A stretch of 18,812 bases of DNA from assembly GCA_000310025.1 (NCBI GenBank), contig FN649726.1, positions 1,454,966 to 1,473,777 of the forward strand, written 5' to 3'. The notes beneath the pieces were generated by a model. That model searched no databases, was not told the origin of the DNA, and was given only the letters and a program-made list of their open reading frames with translations. The position numbers were made by a program, and so were the translations under genes. Position 1 is the first letter of the stretch. Every line of letters begins with the position of its first letter. The stretch comes from Ectocarpus siliculosus (taxonomy: Eukaryota; Sar; Phaeophyceae; Ectocarpales; Ectocarpaceae). Below are positions 1 through 9,757 of this stretch, one piece after another.

Positions 1-816
1 CAGGGGGTGCAGTCCATGCGCCTGGTGGTGCCCCAGTAGCACCGGGGGAAGCAGTCCATTCGGGTGAGGGTGCGGGTGTGGCACCGGGGGAAGCAGTCCA
101 TGGGGCCGCGGGTGCCCAAGTGGCACCGGGGGATGCGGTCCACTCGCGTTGGGGAGCGGGGGTGGCACCGGGGGAAGCAGTCCATTCGCGTGTGACCGCG
201 GGAACCATGGTGGCACCGGGGGATGCGGTCCATTCGAGTTGTGGAGCGGCGGTGGCACCGGGGGGAGCAGTCCATTCACGCTGGGGAGCGGGAGTAGCAC
301 CGGGGGAAGCAGTCCACGGGGCGGCGGGTGCCCAGGTGGCACCGGGGGATGCGGTCCATTCACGTTGGGGAGCGGGAGTAGCACCGGGGGATGCAGTCCA
401 CGGGGCGGCGGGGGCCCATGTGGCACCGGGGGACGCCGTCCAAGGAGCTACAGGTGCGGCGGTGGCACCGGGGGATGCAGTCCACGGGGCAGCGGGTGCC
501 ACCGTTTGCACTTCGGTGGGGGGAGGGGTCCATTCGCGCTGTGGAGCGGCGGTGGCACCGGGGGATGCAGTCCATTCGCGTTGGGGAGCGGCGGTGGCAC
601 CGGGGGATGCAGTCCATTCGCGTTGGGGAGCGGCGGTGGCACCGGGGGAAGCAGTCCACGGGGCGGCGGGGGCCCATGTGGCACCGGGAGATGCAGTCCA
701 TTCGCGTTGGGGAGCGGCAGTAGCACCGGGGGAAGCGGTCCACGGGGCAGCGGGTGCCACCGTTTGTATTTCGGTGGGGGGAGGGGTCCACTCGCGTTGC
801 GGTGCGGGGGTGGCTC
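1..816 (-). CDS. Repeat protein exon 5 (partial): 14-residue Trp repeats
   Basis: The frame set by the exon 4 to 5 junction is open from 816 to the window edge. It encodes about 271 residues made almost only of WTASPGATAAPQRE and WTASPGATWAPAAP units. Two 16-residue variants contain WTPPPTE(I/V)QTVAPAAP, and one degenerate unit reads GATMVPAVTRE. No stop codon or C-terminal domain is visible, so the protein continues beyond the window. Other frames on both strands are also long here, but only this one continues the spliced gene. Confidence 0.85.
1..816 (-). repeat. 42-base coding minisatellite in exon 5
   Basis: There are about 19 units, alternating between two unit types that end in QRE and in AAP/VAP. 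Plus-strand hallmarks are GGTGGCACCGGGGGATGCAG and TCCATTCGCGTTGGGGAGCG. Many neighbouring units are nearly identical in DNA. Confidence 0.93.
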
Positions 817-3800
817 CTGATATACCCAACATGTTCGAAAGGCAAAACGTCGAGTGATGGCGGGGGGATAAATAAAATCAACCAGCTTGCCTGTCTCGGC
901 TATCCACTAGCAGCGGGGCAAAGAGGAGTTTTCCAATATGTTTGGCTTAACTCTAACGATCGTGTATTGAAAGCACGCCGTATGTCGCATCGTACACAGC
1001 AGGCAATACCGCAGCAACGAACAGCGTTGTCCATCCAACCTTTACTATAATCTTTGTCTTGGTGCTTTGCTGTGGCGCAGGACCAGAACACATCTGGCGG
1101 TAATCAGACAGGAGGTGAGCTTACTGCCTCACCCCGCTTACTCGCGTCGTTCGAGTGTTCGGCTATCGCGCGGTGGTTCCCGGAAAAACCTTTCGTTGGC
1201 CGGTCGTCGCTCGCATCGGAACCGCCACAGCTGCGCTCTGATCATACCTGGGGAAGCCGTCCAGGGGGCTGCTGGTGCAAAGGTGGCACCGGGAGATGCA
1301 GTCCATTCGCGTTGTGGAGCGGGGGTGGCACCGGGGGATGCGGTCCATTCGCGTTGGGGAGCAGGGGTGGCACCAGGGGATGCGGTCCAAGGAGCTACGG
1401 GTGCGGCAGTGGCACCGGGGGAAGCGGTCCATTCGCGTTGGGGAGCAGCAGTGGCACCGGGGGATGCGGTCCATTCACGTTGGGGGGCGGGGGTAGCACC
1501 GGGGGATGCGGTCCAAGGAGCTACTGGGGCAGGAGTGGCATCGGGCGAAGCAGTCCAAACGCGTTGCGGAGCGGGGGTGGCTCCAGGGGATTCTGTCCAT
1601 GGATCCGCCGGAGCCCACGTTTGCTTGACGGTGGGCGCTAAAGTGGGATCTACAGTTGGGAGGAGCGTGGCTGTTCCCGTAGGAGGTTCGGTCTCTGGTT
1701 GAGCAACTGGATCAGCCGTAACGGGGGTGTCGGTAACGGGGGTGGGAGTTTCTCCCGTGGCCGTCCTTCCGGTCTCTCCGGTGACAGGAGCATCGGTTCG
1801 TTCGCTGGCAACGGGGGCGGGAGTTTTGGCCGAGGCCGGCGTTTCGGTGGCGTCGATGATAGGGGCATCGATTATGCTGGCAACGGGGGCGGGAGTTTCG
1901 ACCGAGGCCGGATTTTCGGTGGCGTCGATGACAGGGGCATCGGTTCGTTCGCTGGCAACGGGGGCGGGAGTTTCGGCCGAGGCCGGCGTTTCGGTGGCGT
2001 CGATGATAGGGGCATCGATTATGCTGGCAACGGGGGCGGGAGTTTCGACCGAGGCCGGATTTTCGGTGGCGTCGATGACAGGGGCATCGGTTCGTTCGCT
2101 GGCAACGGGGGCGGGAGCTTCGGCCGAGGCCGGATTTTCGGTGGCGTCGATGACAGGGGCATCGGTTCGTTCGCTGGCAACGGGGGCGGGAGTTTCGGCC
2201 GAGGCCGGATTTTCGGTGGCGTCGATGATAGGGGCATCGGTTATGATGGCAACGGGGGCGGGAGTTTCGGCCGAGGCCGGATTTTCGGTGGCGTCGATGA
2301 CAGGGGCATCGGTTAGTTCGTCGGCAACGGGGATGGGAGTTTCTGCCACAGCCGGCGGTTCGGTGACAAGCGGGGCCAAGGAGGATTCGGTCGAGGGTAA
2401 GGTTGTTAGGGAAACGAGGGGCACGCTAATTTTGAGGGATTGAACGAGGGGGGAGGGGGGGGTGGTTTGTTTCTTTCGTTCGGCAGCGGTGGGTCGTGGA
2501 TTTTCGACTATGATTGCGTCCTCAGAGGGCGGCGTCTTTTCGGCCACGCCTGAAATTAGATGTGAAAAAAATGGCAAAAAATAGTACCCTTGTCGACCGT
2601 CGTTGTCTTGTGGGCGTTGCCGGCGGAATATGGTAGGGGAGACAAAACGGACGACAGAATAACGACCATAGATCGCAAACACTACTGAGAAGGGGCGAAG
2701 ACAGCACGAGCACCAGCATCGGCGCCAGACTCTTCTTGAAAGCCAGCCAGACAACCCCGCCCGGTCGGTGCATTCGACGGTGCGTGTAGTACATAGGACC
2801 GATAACGGCCGCCACAAGAAACGAAACAAAAAAAACTCGAGAGAACCCCGCCGGGACTGTTCCTGGGCAGCAACTGCTCGCCAGGTTCACGTTCAGCTGA
2901 AGACCTGCAGAAGACGATTGGTTGAAAGTAAATACAATATGTATAAAGGAGGCGTGAATCGCGATTTTCCAAAGACCAAAAGGCTACTGGATCAGAAGCC
3001 TCCCGATACATCGTTGCGTGGCACCCCAACATCGCAGCAGCGCAATTCCCGACGCTACACCGCAACCGCCGACAACACATCGCAACACACCTGGCGACTC
3101 GGTCCAAGGGTCCGCGGGGGCGTACGTCCATCGCACCGTCGGCTCCGGCGTGGCCGGCTCCGTGGGCTCCGGGGTTTCCGCTTCGGTTGGCGCAGGCGTC
3201 TCTTGCTTGTCTATGTCCTCCTGCGTTCATTTCGAGGGGCAATGACAGAGGGTGGTGGGGAAAAACAGCGCGGAAATGAACAATGAAAAAGTAAGGACGA
3301 GGAAGTTTTTTCTTGAGAAAAAAAATATTCACAGTCAAAGAAGGACCACCCGTTCGAGGTAAATTCTTTGTTGACGCTTGCAGCGTCGGGTAATAAAGAG
3401 AAAGAGGAAACAGAACAGCTTTCGGCGGTTGTTCAACCCCTTCGCCGTTTCCGGGCGAACCGGGGCGTGTGGCAAAGTTGAAAGCAAGAAGAACAAAACC
3501 GGAGGCGCCCGTCGCAGATAGCTCAACCGACTCCGAATCAATTCAGCTCCGTTACGGCGTGGCAACGCATGTAGAGCGTCCATGTCCTACTGCTTTGGTG
3601 ACACGCTGATCGTCATTTCCATCCATACAGCCGTGGGAAAAGTGGGACGTCGAGTTCGAGGGAGAAAAATGTGGCAGTGGCAGCAGCGGTCGAGACTTGG
3701 GCAAACGTAACCACCCAAAAGAGAGACAAACAAACAGACCGGACCCGACCTGCTCAGATCGTGTTGGTTGGGGCTGGCTGACCAAGCTGGGCGATTCATG

Positions 3801-6800
3801 AAAAGAAGAATAGTACGACGTTCTTTCTTGGCGCTTGTGCGGCCCCAGCGAACGAGCAACTGCGACTCGTGAAAAAATTAGTGACCAGCATATCCAACAA
3901 ATAAATAAATTGCGTTGTCGTACGAACACACGCAAGGAGTCCCTTTCCCGACCCTCGCCCAACCACATGTACGACAGCAGGTAGACAGCCACAAAAAAAA
4001 AAATGACGGTCAACCAAGGCTTCATGAACGTTTTGCCGGGAGATTCTCACTCGCCAGAGTCCGTGGCGGACGGAAGGGAGTAAGTAGCTTTAAACGCCAA
4101 CCGAACGATCGAGAGTACACTGCACACGTACACACATGCGCGCGGGCGCGGGCGATCGTATCGTCGTGAACGTATGTCGCAAGCTATATTACTACTGTTC
4201 GTCCCGAAGCACCGGCGTTTAGTGTCAACGGATGGACGGCTATCGCAAGAAACTAAATATTGCCTCTCAAGTGCAGTGCGTATGGGCCATCGACCACACT
4301 TACCACTGGGGACGGCGTTTCCTCCGCCTCTTCCTCCCCCGGAGTCGGCTGCGGCGTCTCCTCAACTTCTTCCACCGGGGACGGCGTTTCCTCCGCCGGA
4401 GTCGGCTGCGGTGTCTCCTCGACTTCTTCCACCGGGGACGGCGTTTCCTCCGCCGGAGTCGGCTGCGGTGTCTCCTCGACTTCTTCCACCGGGGACGGCG
4501 TTTCCTCCGCCTCTTCCTCCGCCGGAGTCGGCTGCGGTGTCTCCTCAAGTTCTTCCACCGGGGACGGCGTTTCCTCTACCGGCGAGGGCGTTTCGTCCTC
4601 CTCCTCCTCTGGAGTCGGCTGCAGCGTCTCTTCAACTTCTTCAACCGGCGCGGGCGTTGCCTCGACTTCCTCAACCGGGGACGGTGTTTCCTCTACCGGC
4701 GTAGGCGTTTCCTCCGCCTCTTCCTCCCCCGGAGTCGGCTGCGGCGTCTCTTCGATGTCCTCTACAGGGGATGGCGTCTTCTCCTCCTCCTCCTCCTCCT
4801 GTTTTTCCCGGAATCGTGTTTAGGACAACAGCAAGGTAGGTGTGTCGAAAACGGCAGCGGATCGCGGGGAAGATTTTTGTTATTCATCAAACAATCAAAG
4901 AGTGCAAAATCTACAAGTATGCGTCGAGCGCTTCACCCTTTCTTCAGGACTGTTGTATGCTACAGCCAATACATACGAAGTGGGGGTCAAAACGCGTGTT
5001 GGGGGGGGGGGGAGGTGCGAATAAGCACGACTGATGGAACAAAGCGTTCTCATGAGAGTTTTATCGCACAGTACATTTCTCGATCGTCGTCGAGAAGTTG
5101 AACCTGACGGGTGATGCTCTCGAACAATCACCGGCGGTTGCTTAGCTTACTACGTGCCATCACCATCTTAAGATAAATCGTTCGAGTGTGCGTTATCGTG
5201 CACGGAATTCGCGAATATTTGCTACAGCGAGAGCAGAGGGAGACGACACAGCAGTCAAAATAGGGGCTGGTGGGCAAAACAATCACACCAGTCAACGGTT
5301 GTTTGATAGGTCATACTTGGGATCGTTTTCTTGGGTTTTTTCGGACTTGCAGAGGCGGAGATGGACCGTTCATCACACGGCGGGCGTGTGTACCGAGACG
5401 TTGGTAACGTGTGTGTGGAGCAATCATTCCAGTAACACGAAGTACACTTTGCCGCGGGCGTGTGTGTACCGAACGTTGTCGTGTGTGTATCTTTCTTAAT
5501 AGCATCCACCGCGCTGCTAACCGGCTGACCTTTGAAAATACGTCAGTCTCAAGGCGGTGGAAAACACAAAATGCTTCTATAGGCCATGATCTCGGACCCT
5601 GTCACCGAGTGTCATCGGGGAGGCAACGTTATTTCTCCGGATGAAAGACTATTGTAGTGTATGTGTGTGGAGTGGAGCAATATACGGCAACAAAAACGAA
5701 ACAACATTTGAATCATGCCGCCTCGGCTTCACTCAACGTTTGTTTTTTGTACGGGCTTCTTCATGATTTTGTCTGCCCCCCATGGAAGCTCGGATGTTCC
5801 GGCGGAACCAAAAAATGTTGGCAAGCTGTGCACACCCGATATTGACCTGCCGCCAGCATCTAGCGCCTCCTCGTCCATACGACGACCAAAACCGCGGTGG
5901 TTTCTTGAAGACAAGACACCAAATATCGAGACCGTCTACTTCATTCAATATCCCGTCGAGACAAGAGGAAAACGACCGCACAAACAAGAAGAATGCATGT
6001 GGTCTATATTTTACCACAATACAGTAGTGCTGTCTTGTCATGTTTCGCCGTCGTCCGTGGGGTGTGTGCCGCGCATAACATGATGTGGTAGTGTGATGAG
6101 TTGTGAGATCCCTTCGGGCGTGGAAGCACGTTGTACGCGGAGAGGCTTACAGGGACACTAACATCGAAAACTCTGTTCTTAAATAGGATGTTGCGCGCCT
6201 GATTGCACAAGAACATGACCGTGTCCCGATTACGAATTTGGGGCGCGGTACAGCAGCAGCACTTCTATGCACATCAAGGCAACGAAATGTATGTACAATT
6301 CTGCGCTACTCCGGCTGGTGCGCCCAATAAGCTGCACGTCCGCGTCTCGTTGGTAACAAATTGGATTGGTGAGATTCCGCAGCAGCAGCAGTGACATACG
6401 ATTTTGCGAACATCACGGCTGGAGCAGTGTTCTGTAAGCATCCAGTAGACTATTCTCGGTCATCACATGTGGTTCATTCACTTGCCGGGGAGTTGAAGTG
6501 GCGCTCATCATGCCAGTGCATGCATGCGTGAGCGAGCGCCTGTCTGTGTGAGCTGCCCTTGTTCCTCTCTCACGCAAATAATACGAGAACTCGAAGAAAA
6601 ATAAACTTGAATAGGATAGATAGGTCGTGGCGCAACACGAACGCCTCCTGCCCAGCCAGTGCATTCGATACACACAGTAAGATTGACAACAAAATGCGTA
6701 CATCACATACCGGTAATACTTAGTTTTGATTAATGGTGACACATGTACTGCTGCATGTTGGCGCGCCTGCATGGAGACTGCGGCAGCAAATACCCAAAGC

Positions 6801-7949
6801 GTGCCTACCGCTGTCGGAAGCGGAAGATGGCGGGCTGCTGCCTGGCTGCCTCTCTCTCAGCTACATACCATCCAAGTAAGTTCACCCGCTCCGCGCGAAC
6901 ATCTTGTTTCCCGAGAGAGAATGCGCCAAATGCTAATTGGCTCTAAATCGTACCACCCGTTCCCGTTCCCATTTTTGTTCCCTTCGTCAAGCACAACTCC
7001 GGGGGTCGCTTTGGGGCGGGGGGAGGTATGCATACATAGCAGGGGAGAAAGATAGAAGGAGCGACAGAGGTCTCTATTCCCTTCCTGGTAACTGATTTCA
7101 GGCAACCTCGGATCCTCTCGGGCGCATATAGACTTGTGTATAGACTATCGGATTTCTTCTGTGCCCATTTTGAGAGTTGATTGCCACGGTCATCACGAGC
7201 AGTCTATATGGGCTGCCGTATGCATACAATCCGTTATTGCTTGCACCCATCCCTGACCCAGTAGTACTGCTGTGTACTTGAAGCAGATCCAAGGACCGTG
7301 CGCGTGTTCGCGCGGAACCGGGTGTTCATTGCGCGAGTGAAAAGGAGCCCACCCGTGGAAATCAATCTCAAGACTACGCGTAAATTTATCTACCATATGC
7401 ATTTGTTTGGCTCGCCAACTTCCCCGAAAAGGATTATGTAGAGACAAGACGCAGGAGAGGGGATCGTGAGCGAGCGTGGCCCTATGTAGAATACACCGAT
7501 CAACGAAATGAATGATGCAACGTCCGTCCGATCACGAAGAGAGGCTGACGTGCATGCCCAGCAAGCCCGTATCTCTCACTCACCACCGGGGCTGGAGTCT
7601 CGGGTGCGTCCTCCTCCTCTGTGGAAGGTGCGGGTGTATCGACAGACTCATCTTCCACAGGCGCCGGGGTATCTTCCTCCTCCTCGACCGGACTCGGGGT
7701 GGGCTCGTCCTCTTCCTCTTCCTCCTCCTCAACAGGGCTCGGAGTATCATCTGAAGGGGGGTCATCGGAAGGGTCTATCTCCGCGACGGCAGGCGTTGGC
7801 TTCGGGGCTGGGTCCGAGCTGCTGCTGGTGTCCTCGACGTCGTCGCCGGCCGAAGTGAGAGATGAGTCTTGACTGTTTGCAGGGCTGACAACATTGCTGG
7901 CGGCCAGCGTCGCGATCAAAAGAGCGCAGCGCCATCTCAGCAACCGCAT
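1..7949 (-). CDS. Secreted Pro/Thr/Ser/Glu-rich repeat protein (AGP- or mucin-like), 5 exons, 3' end cut by window edge
   Basis: I assembled this gene from five minus-strand exons: 7949-7584, 4798-4304, 3220-3091, 2549-1248 and 816-1. All four introns are GT-AG and the phases match (0/0, 0/0, 1/1, 1/1). The frame stays open for at least 1036 residues and leaves the window without a stop. Residues 1 to about 27 form a signal peptide: basic MRLLRWR, then a hydrophobic stretch, then PANSQ. The rest has no globular domain. Residues 40-290 are acidic TPSPVEE and ETPQPTPAEE modules, about 375-560 are 24-25-residue TDAPVIDATENPASAETPAPV repeats, and the last part is 14-residue WTASPGATxAP repeats. 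TP, SP, AP and VP dipeptides are characteristic of O-glycosylated arabinogalactan-protein or mucin cores, which suggests an extracellular-matrix role; that is inference. An in-frame TGA lies about 63 bases upstream of the ATG with no other ATG between them, which fixes the start. Confidence 0.85.
817..1247 (-). other. Intron 4 of the repeat protein gene (431 bases)
   Basis: The donor is CAG|GTATGA at 1247 and the acceptor TATATCAG ends at 817. Unlike the flanking exons the intron is unique sequence. Reading through it gives a stop at 1138. Splicing joins WTASPG directly to ATPAPQREW, restoring an uninterrupted 14-residue repeat. Confidence 0.83.
1248..1610 (-). repeat. 42-base coding minisatellite in exon 4 (14-residue Trp repeat)
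   Basis: Units begin with Trp and read WTASPGATPAPQRE or WTASPGATxAPVAP. There are eight full units plus a partial one that is cut by intron 4 inside the Gly codon. Confidence 0.92.
1248..2549 (-). CDS. Repeat protein exon 4: 24-25-residue repeats, then 14-residue Trp repeats
   Basis: This is the longest exon, with 433 complete codons in the window. It starts VAEKTPPSEDA after the split Gly codon. A Ser/Thr/Pro region is followed by seven or more units built on TDAPVIDATENPASAETPAPV, then TPPTP-type spacers and PTVDPTLAPTV, and then eight full units of WTASPGATxAPQRE or WTASPGATxAPVAP. It ends WTASP plus one base, with donor GTATGA at 1247. Both boundaries are phase 1, so skipping the exon would keep the frame. 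Confidence 0.88.
1785..2335 (-). repeat. Tandem coding repeat, 72- and 75-base units
   Basis: The plus strand repeats GGCAACGGGGGCGGGAGTTT, then CGGCCGAGGCCGG, then TTTTCGGTGGCGTCGATGA. The protein unit is TDAPVIDATENPASAETPAPV plus either ASER (25 residues) or a 24-residue ASII variant. The two variants partly alternate in a two-unit higher-order pattern. Confidence 0.92.
2550..3090 (-). other. Intron 3 of the repeat protein gene (541 bases)
   Basis: The donor is GTGTGT at 3090. The acceptor is ACATCTAATTTCAG, preceded by a T-rich tract and ending at 2550. An open frame at 2890-2522 begins with a hydrophobic segment but does not share composition or phase with the gene. Nothing else was recognised. 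Confidence 0.75.
3091..3220 (-). CDS. Repeat protein exon 3: short TPEPT linker
   Basis: This exon encodes 43 residues plus one base. It starts EDIDKQETPAPTEAETPEP in phase 0 and ends WTYAPADPWTESP plus the first base of a Gly codon, with donor GTGTGT at 3090. Its opening EDI matches TPSPVEDIEETP inside exon 2. Its closing APADPWTESPG matches a motif inside exon 4. It therefore bridges the acidic and the Trp-containing repeat types. The match of phase and sequence on both sides is the main evidence that it is a true exon. Confidence 0.82.
3221..4303 (-). other. Intron 2 of the repeat protein gene (1083 bases)
   Basis: The donor is GTAAGT at 4303 and the acceptor GAACGCAG ends at 3221. The intron contains an A-rich run near 3992-4003. 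An open frame at 4025-3552 begins with a hydrophobic stretch that comes mostly from the poly-T complement of that run. I see no coding continuation in the gene's style. Confidence 0.78.
4304..4798 (-). CDS. Repeat protein exon 2: acidic ETPQPTPAEE repeats
   Basis: This exon encodes 165 residues, about 123-287. It starts with six Glu residues and runs through modules of the form EEVEETPQPTPAEETPSPV (19 residues, 57 bases) with near-identical DNA copies, plus variants such as TPAPVEEVEETLQPTPEE. The exon ends TPSPV in phase 0 with the consensus donor GTAAGT at 4303-4298. Both boundaries are phase 0, so skipping it would keep the frame. Without splicing, the frame runs on only 16 codons to a stop at 4253. 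Confidence 0.87.
4304..4798 (-). repeat. Tandem coding repeat, about 57-base unit with shorter variants
   Basis: The plus strand shows repeated blocks such as GGGGACGGCGTTTCCTCCGC followed by CGGAGTCGGCTGCGG(T/C)GTCTCCTC. Several neighbouring copies are identical over tens of bases, which indicates recent tandem duplication. The array fills exon 2. Confidence 0.9.
4799..7583 (-). other. Intron 1 of the repeat protein gene (2785 bases)
   Basis: The donor is GTGAGT at 7583-7578 and the acceptor is AAAACAG ending at 4799. I see no exon with the composition of the gene inside it and no convincing nested gene on either strand. It holds a run of 12 G at 5001-5012 and two imperfect copies of a CGGGCGTGTGTACCGA-type segment at 5381-5396 and about 5455-5472. 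There are also short CAG runs near 6253 and 6380. Several short open frames look random in composition. Confidence 0.75.
7584..7949 (-). CDS. Repeat protein exon 1: signal peptide and acidic Pro/Thr region
   Basis: This exon encodes 122 residues. The first 27 or so are a signal peptide with hydrophobic core CALLIATLAASNVV and a plausible cleavage after PANS or AAS. A Ser/Asp-rich stretch follows, then PAPKPTPAV, then TPSPVEEEE and DTPAPVEDE modules. The exon ends ...ETPAPV, followed by the strong donor GTGAGT in phase 0. The next exon opens with EEEEEEKTPSPVED, so splicing rebuilds the same TPxPVEE module. Confidence 0.88.
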
Positions 7950-9662
7950 CGCTCTTCTTCGATCCCGCCGACTGCTCTCCTCCTCGCAGTGAGACCGCTA
8001 TATCACTTCGACGGTGCTGTAGATATAGTTTATTGTAGATCAAGGTCCCCAACCAAACCGGCGGGGGCGGGGTGTGTGTGTGTTTGTTTGTTGATGTTGT
8101 CGGCGCGGCGGTTTGTTTATATCATGCTGGGTGATGATGTTCCGTTCCCGACAGTCTGGTTTGATGTGACAACTTGACAACTGAGAACAACGATAAAGAT
8201 CTTTACTCTTTCGAAGGTTCGAGTTTAGCGGATGAACTTTCTCGGAAAAATCTGCCACTCGGAATAGTTTTCAATGTATTTTTCATCCGGCGACCGGCGG
8301 ACTGCTTGGCTGGCCTGCAGGTACCGCCGCAGTACCGCCCCAACCAAGTAGTATTGCGTGCCGAAAGTAGTGTGCGGGTTGTTGGCGAAGCAGCCCGTAA
8401 CTCTCTCGTGGACGCTGGCACCACAACAGAGGAAACCATGAAGAACGTTGTGCAGTGAACCAGTGAACACAGAATAGAGTAACCCCGGCCGAACACAAGG
8501 ACCCATCCATGTGAGAATTCTTTGCAGATGACCCGAGAGTGTTTGTAACGCACTACATGATGCATGTAGCACATGTGTACATACACAACCAAGCACGCCA
8601 GCTTTCCAAACAACAAGAAGAAGAGCATCGATTGGTGGCGTCTGACATTCCGAGTTGAGTTTATTTACACAGCCCGAGAAACAAGAAAAGACACATCGAC
8701 ACAGGAAGGAAAATTGCTGTACTGCGGTACACTGCTGTCGTCGCACACAGCACAAATCAGTTTATCTCCGGTTTGACTCTACTTTCTCTTACGAAAAATA
8801 CCAGATACAGGTGACTCCGGCACGCAGCGAAGTCCGAAGTCTCACCAGAATCGTTTGGTCTCTAAGAAGATCCGAAACCAACAAACCAATAACAACAAGC
8901 TGTGTGCGGACAACCCAGCTCGCACACAGCCCACTGATTGCTTTTTTTGTGTATTATAATATGTGTGTTTCATGGCCCACTTCCATGCGGAGTTCCTACT
9001 TACGCTCTGCACAAAGTTTGTCCGAGGCTTCGCTTGAAGCACAGCGTCTATACACTCCTCATCGTCCATCTACAACCTATTCATACAACCGCCGACACGA
9101 ACAGAACAAAACAGGGTGCCACACACAAACGCCCGACTAAAAGGATTTTTGGCCGGCCACACCAACAGTACGCAACACCTTTCTGCTATACACCTTCCAA
9201 ATACAACATATATGAGACACACAAGACAGCTACCAAACTGTTTTGTTGAGCCTGTTACCCGCAGGGGAGATGTCCCTATATATGCTGTCTGGGAAATCGT
9301 AGACATACAGGTAGCTTTTTCTGACGCCATGAATTCATTGCTAATCTGTCTCTGACTCTTTTGGATTCGTTGTGTCATATTAAGACACAAAAAAAAAGAA
9401 AGAACAGAAGACAGAGATCAGAAACAGTCGTGCTCGGTGCTGCAGGCGTGTACTTTCGCGCGAAAAAGGAGGGGGTACGTACGTATCGCCTCATCTTGGT
9501 TGATTCCCCGGATCCCCTGGGGTGGCCGCCAGCATTTTTGTGTCATGTGCTGTGCCGCCGTGCGCGTCGACAGTCAGCCAGCACACAGTCGACAAGTCAC
9601 TCGCTGCTTCTGTCTCGCCCTCCTCCTCCTGCTGTGTCACCTGTCGCACATCCGAGGAGAAG
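7950..9662. promoter_or_regulatory. Divergent intergenic region between the repeat protein gene and glucokinase
   Basis: These 1713 bases separate two start codons that point away from each other, so both promoters and 5' UTRs should lie here. The only element I could suggest is an AT-rich TATATC-type stretch about 75-95 bases upstream of the repeat protein ATG (complement of about 8021-8034). A GT-rich run lies at about 8071-8095. Open frames in the interval, the longest at 8755-8225 minus, are not supported by composition or similarity. Confidence 0.4.
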
Positions 9663-9757
9663 ATGCCGACCGTGATGGTAGCAGATATCGGGGGGACGTC
9701 GTCCAGGTTCATCTTGTACGAGGCCTTGGCAAAGGTGGAGCTCGTTGTGGGACAAAA
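9663..9757 (+). CDS. GLK: GLK exon 1: start and DIGGT phosphate-binding loop
   Basis: This exon encodes MPTVMVADIGGTSSRFILYE and continues to VVGQ plus two bases of a Lys codon. The donor is GTGAGT at 9758. The N-terminus is as short as in bacterial Glk, with no targeting peptide. Confidence 0.94.

Noticed and set aside
1-816. CRISPR array or satellite DNA
   Set aside because: The repeats are contiguous without spacers and keep a coding frame with amino-acid-level constraint.
78-857. Long plus-strand open frames over the left repeats, such as 78-857 and 149-820
   Set aside because: GC-rich 42-base repeats lack stops in several frames. Only the minus-strand frame continues the spliced gene and has sensible module structure.
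1699-2443. Plus-strand Gly-rich or Ser/Gly-rich open frames over the 75-base repeats
   Set aside because: They are mirror frames of exon 4. They have no upstream exon, signal peptide or boundary support.
2522-2890. Minus-strand open frame with a hydrophobic N-terminus upstream of exon 4
   Set aside because: It lies in intron 3, in a frame that does not join exon 4. Exon 3 joins exon 4 with exact phase instead.
3552-4025. Minus-strand open frame starting with a hydrophobic segment, as an alternative first exon
   Set aside because: The hydrophobic part is partly encoded by a homopolymer, and no donor in the gene's phase leads to exon 3.
4232-5101. Plus-strand Arg/Leu-rich and Ser/Gly-rich open frames over exon 2
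   Set aside because: Artefacts of the repeat array on the opposite strand.
5715-6083. Plus-strand 122-codon frame with a signal-like start
   Set aside because: No family resemblance and random-looking composition. It lies inside an intron on the other strand with no splice support.
8225-8755. Minus-strand 176-codon frame in the intergenic region
   Set aside because: Composition is Cys- and His-rich as in random sequence, with no motif and no splice context.
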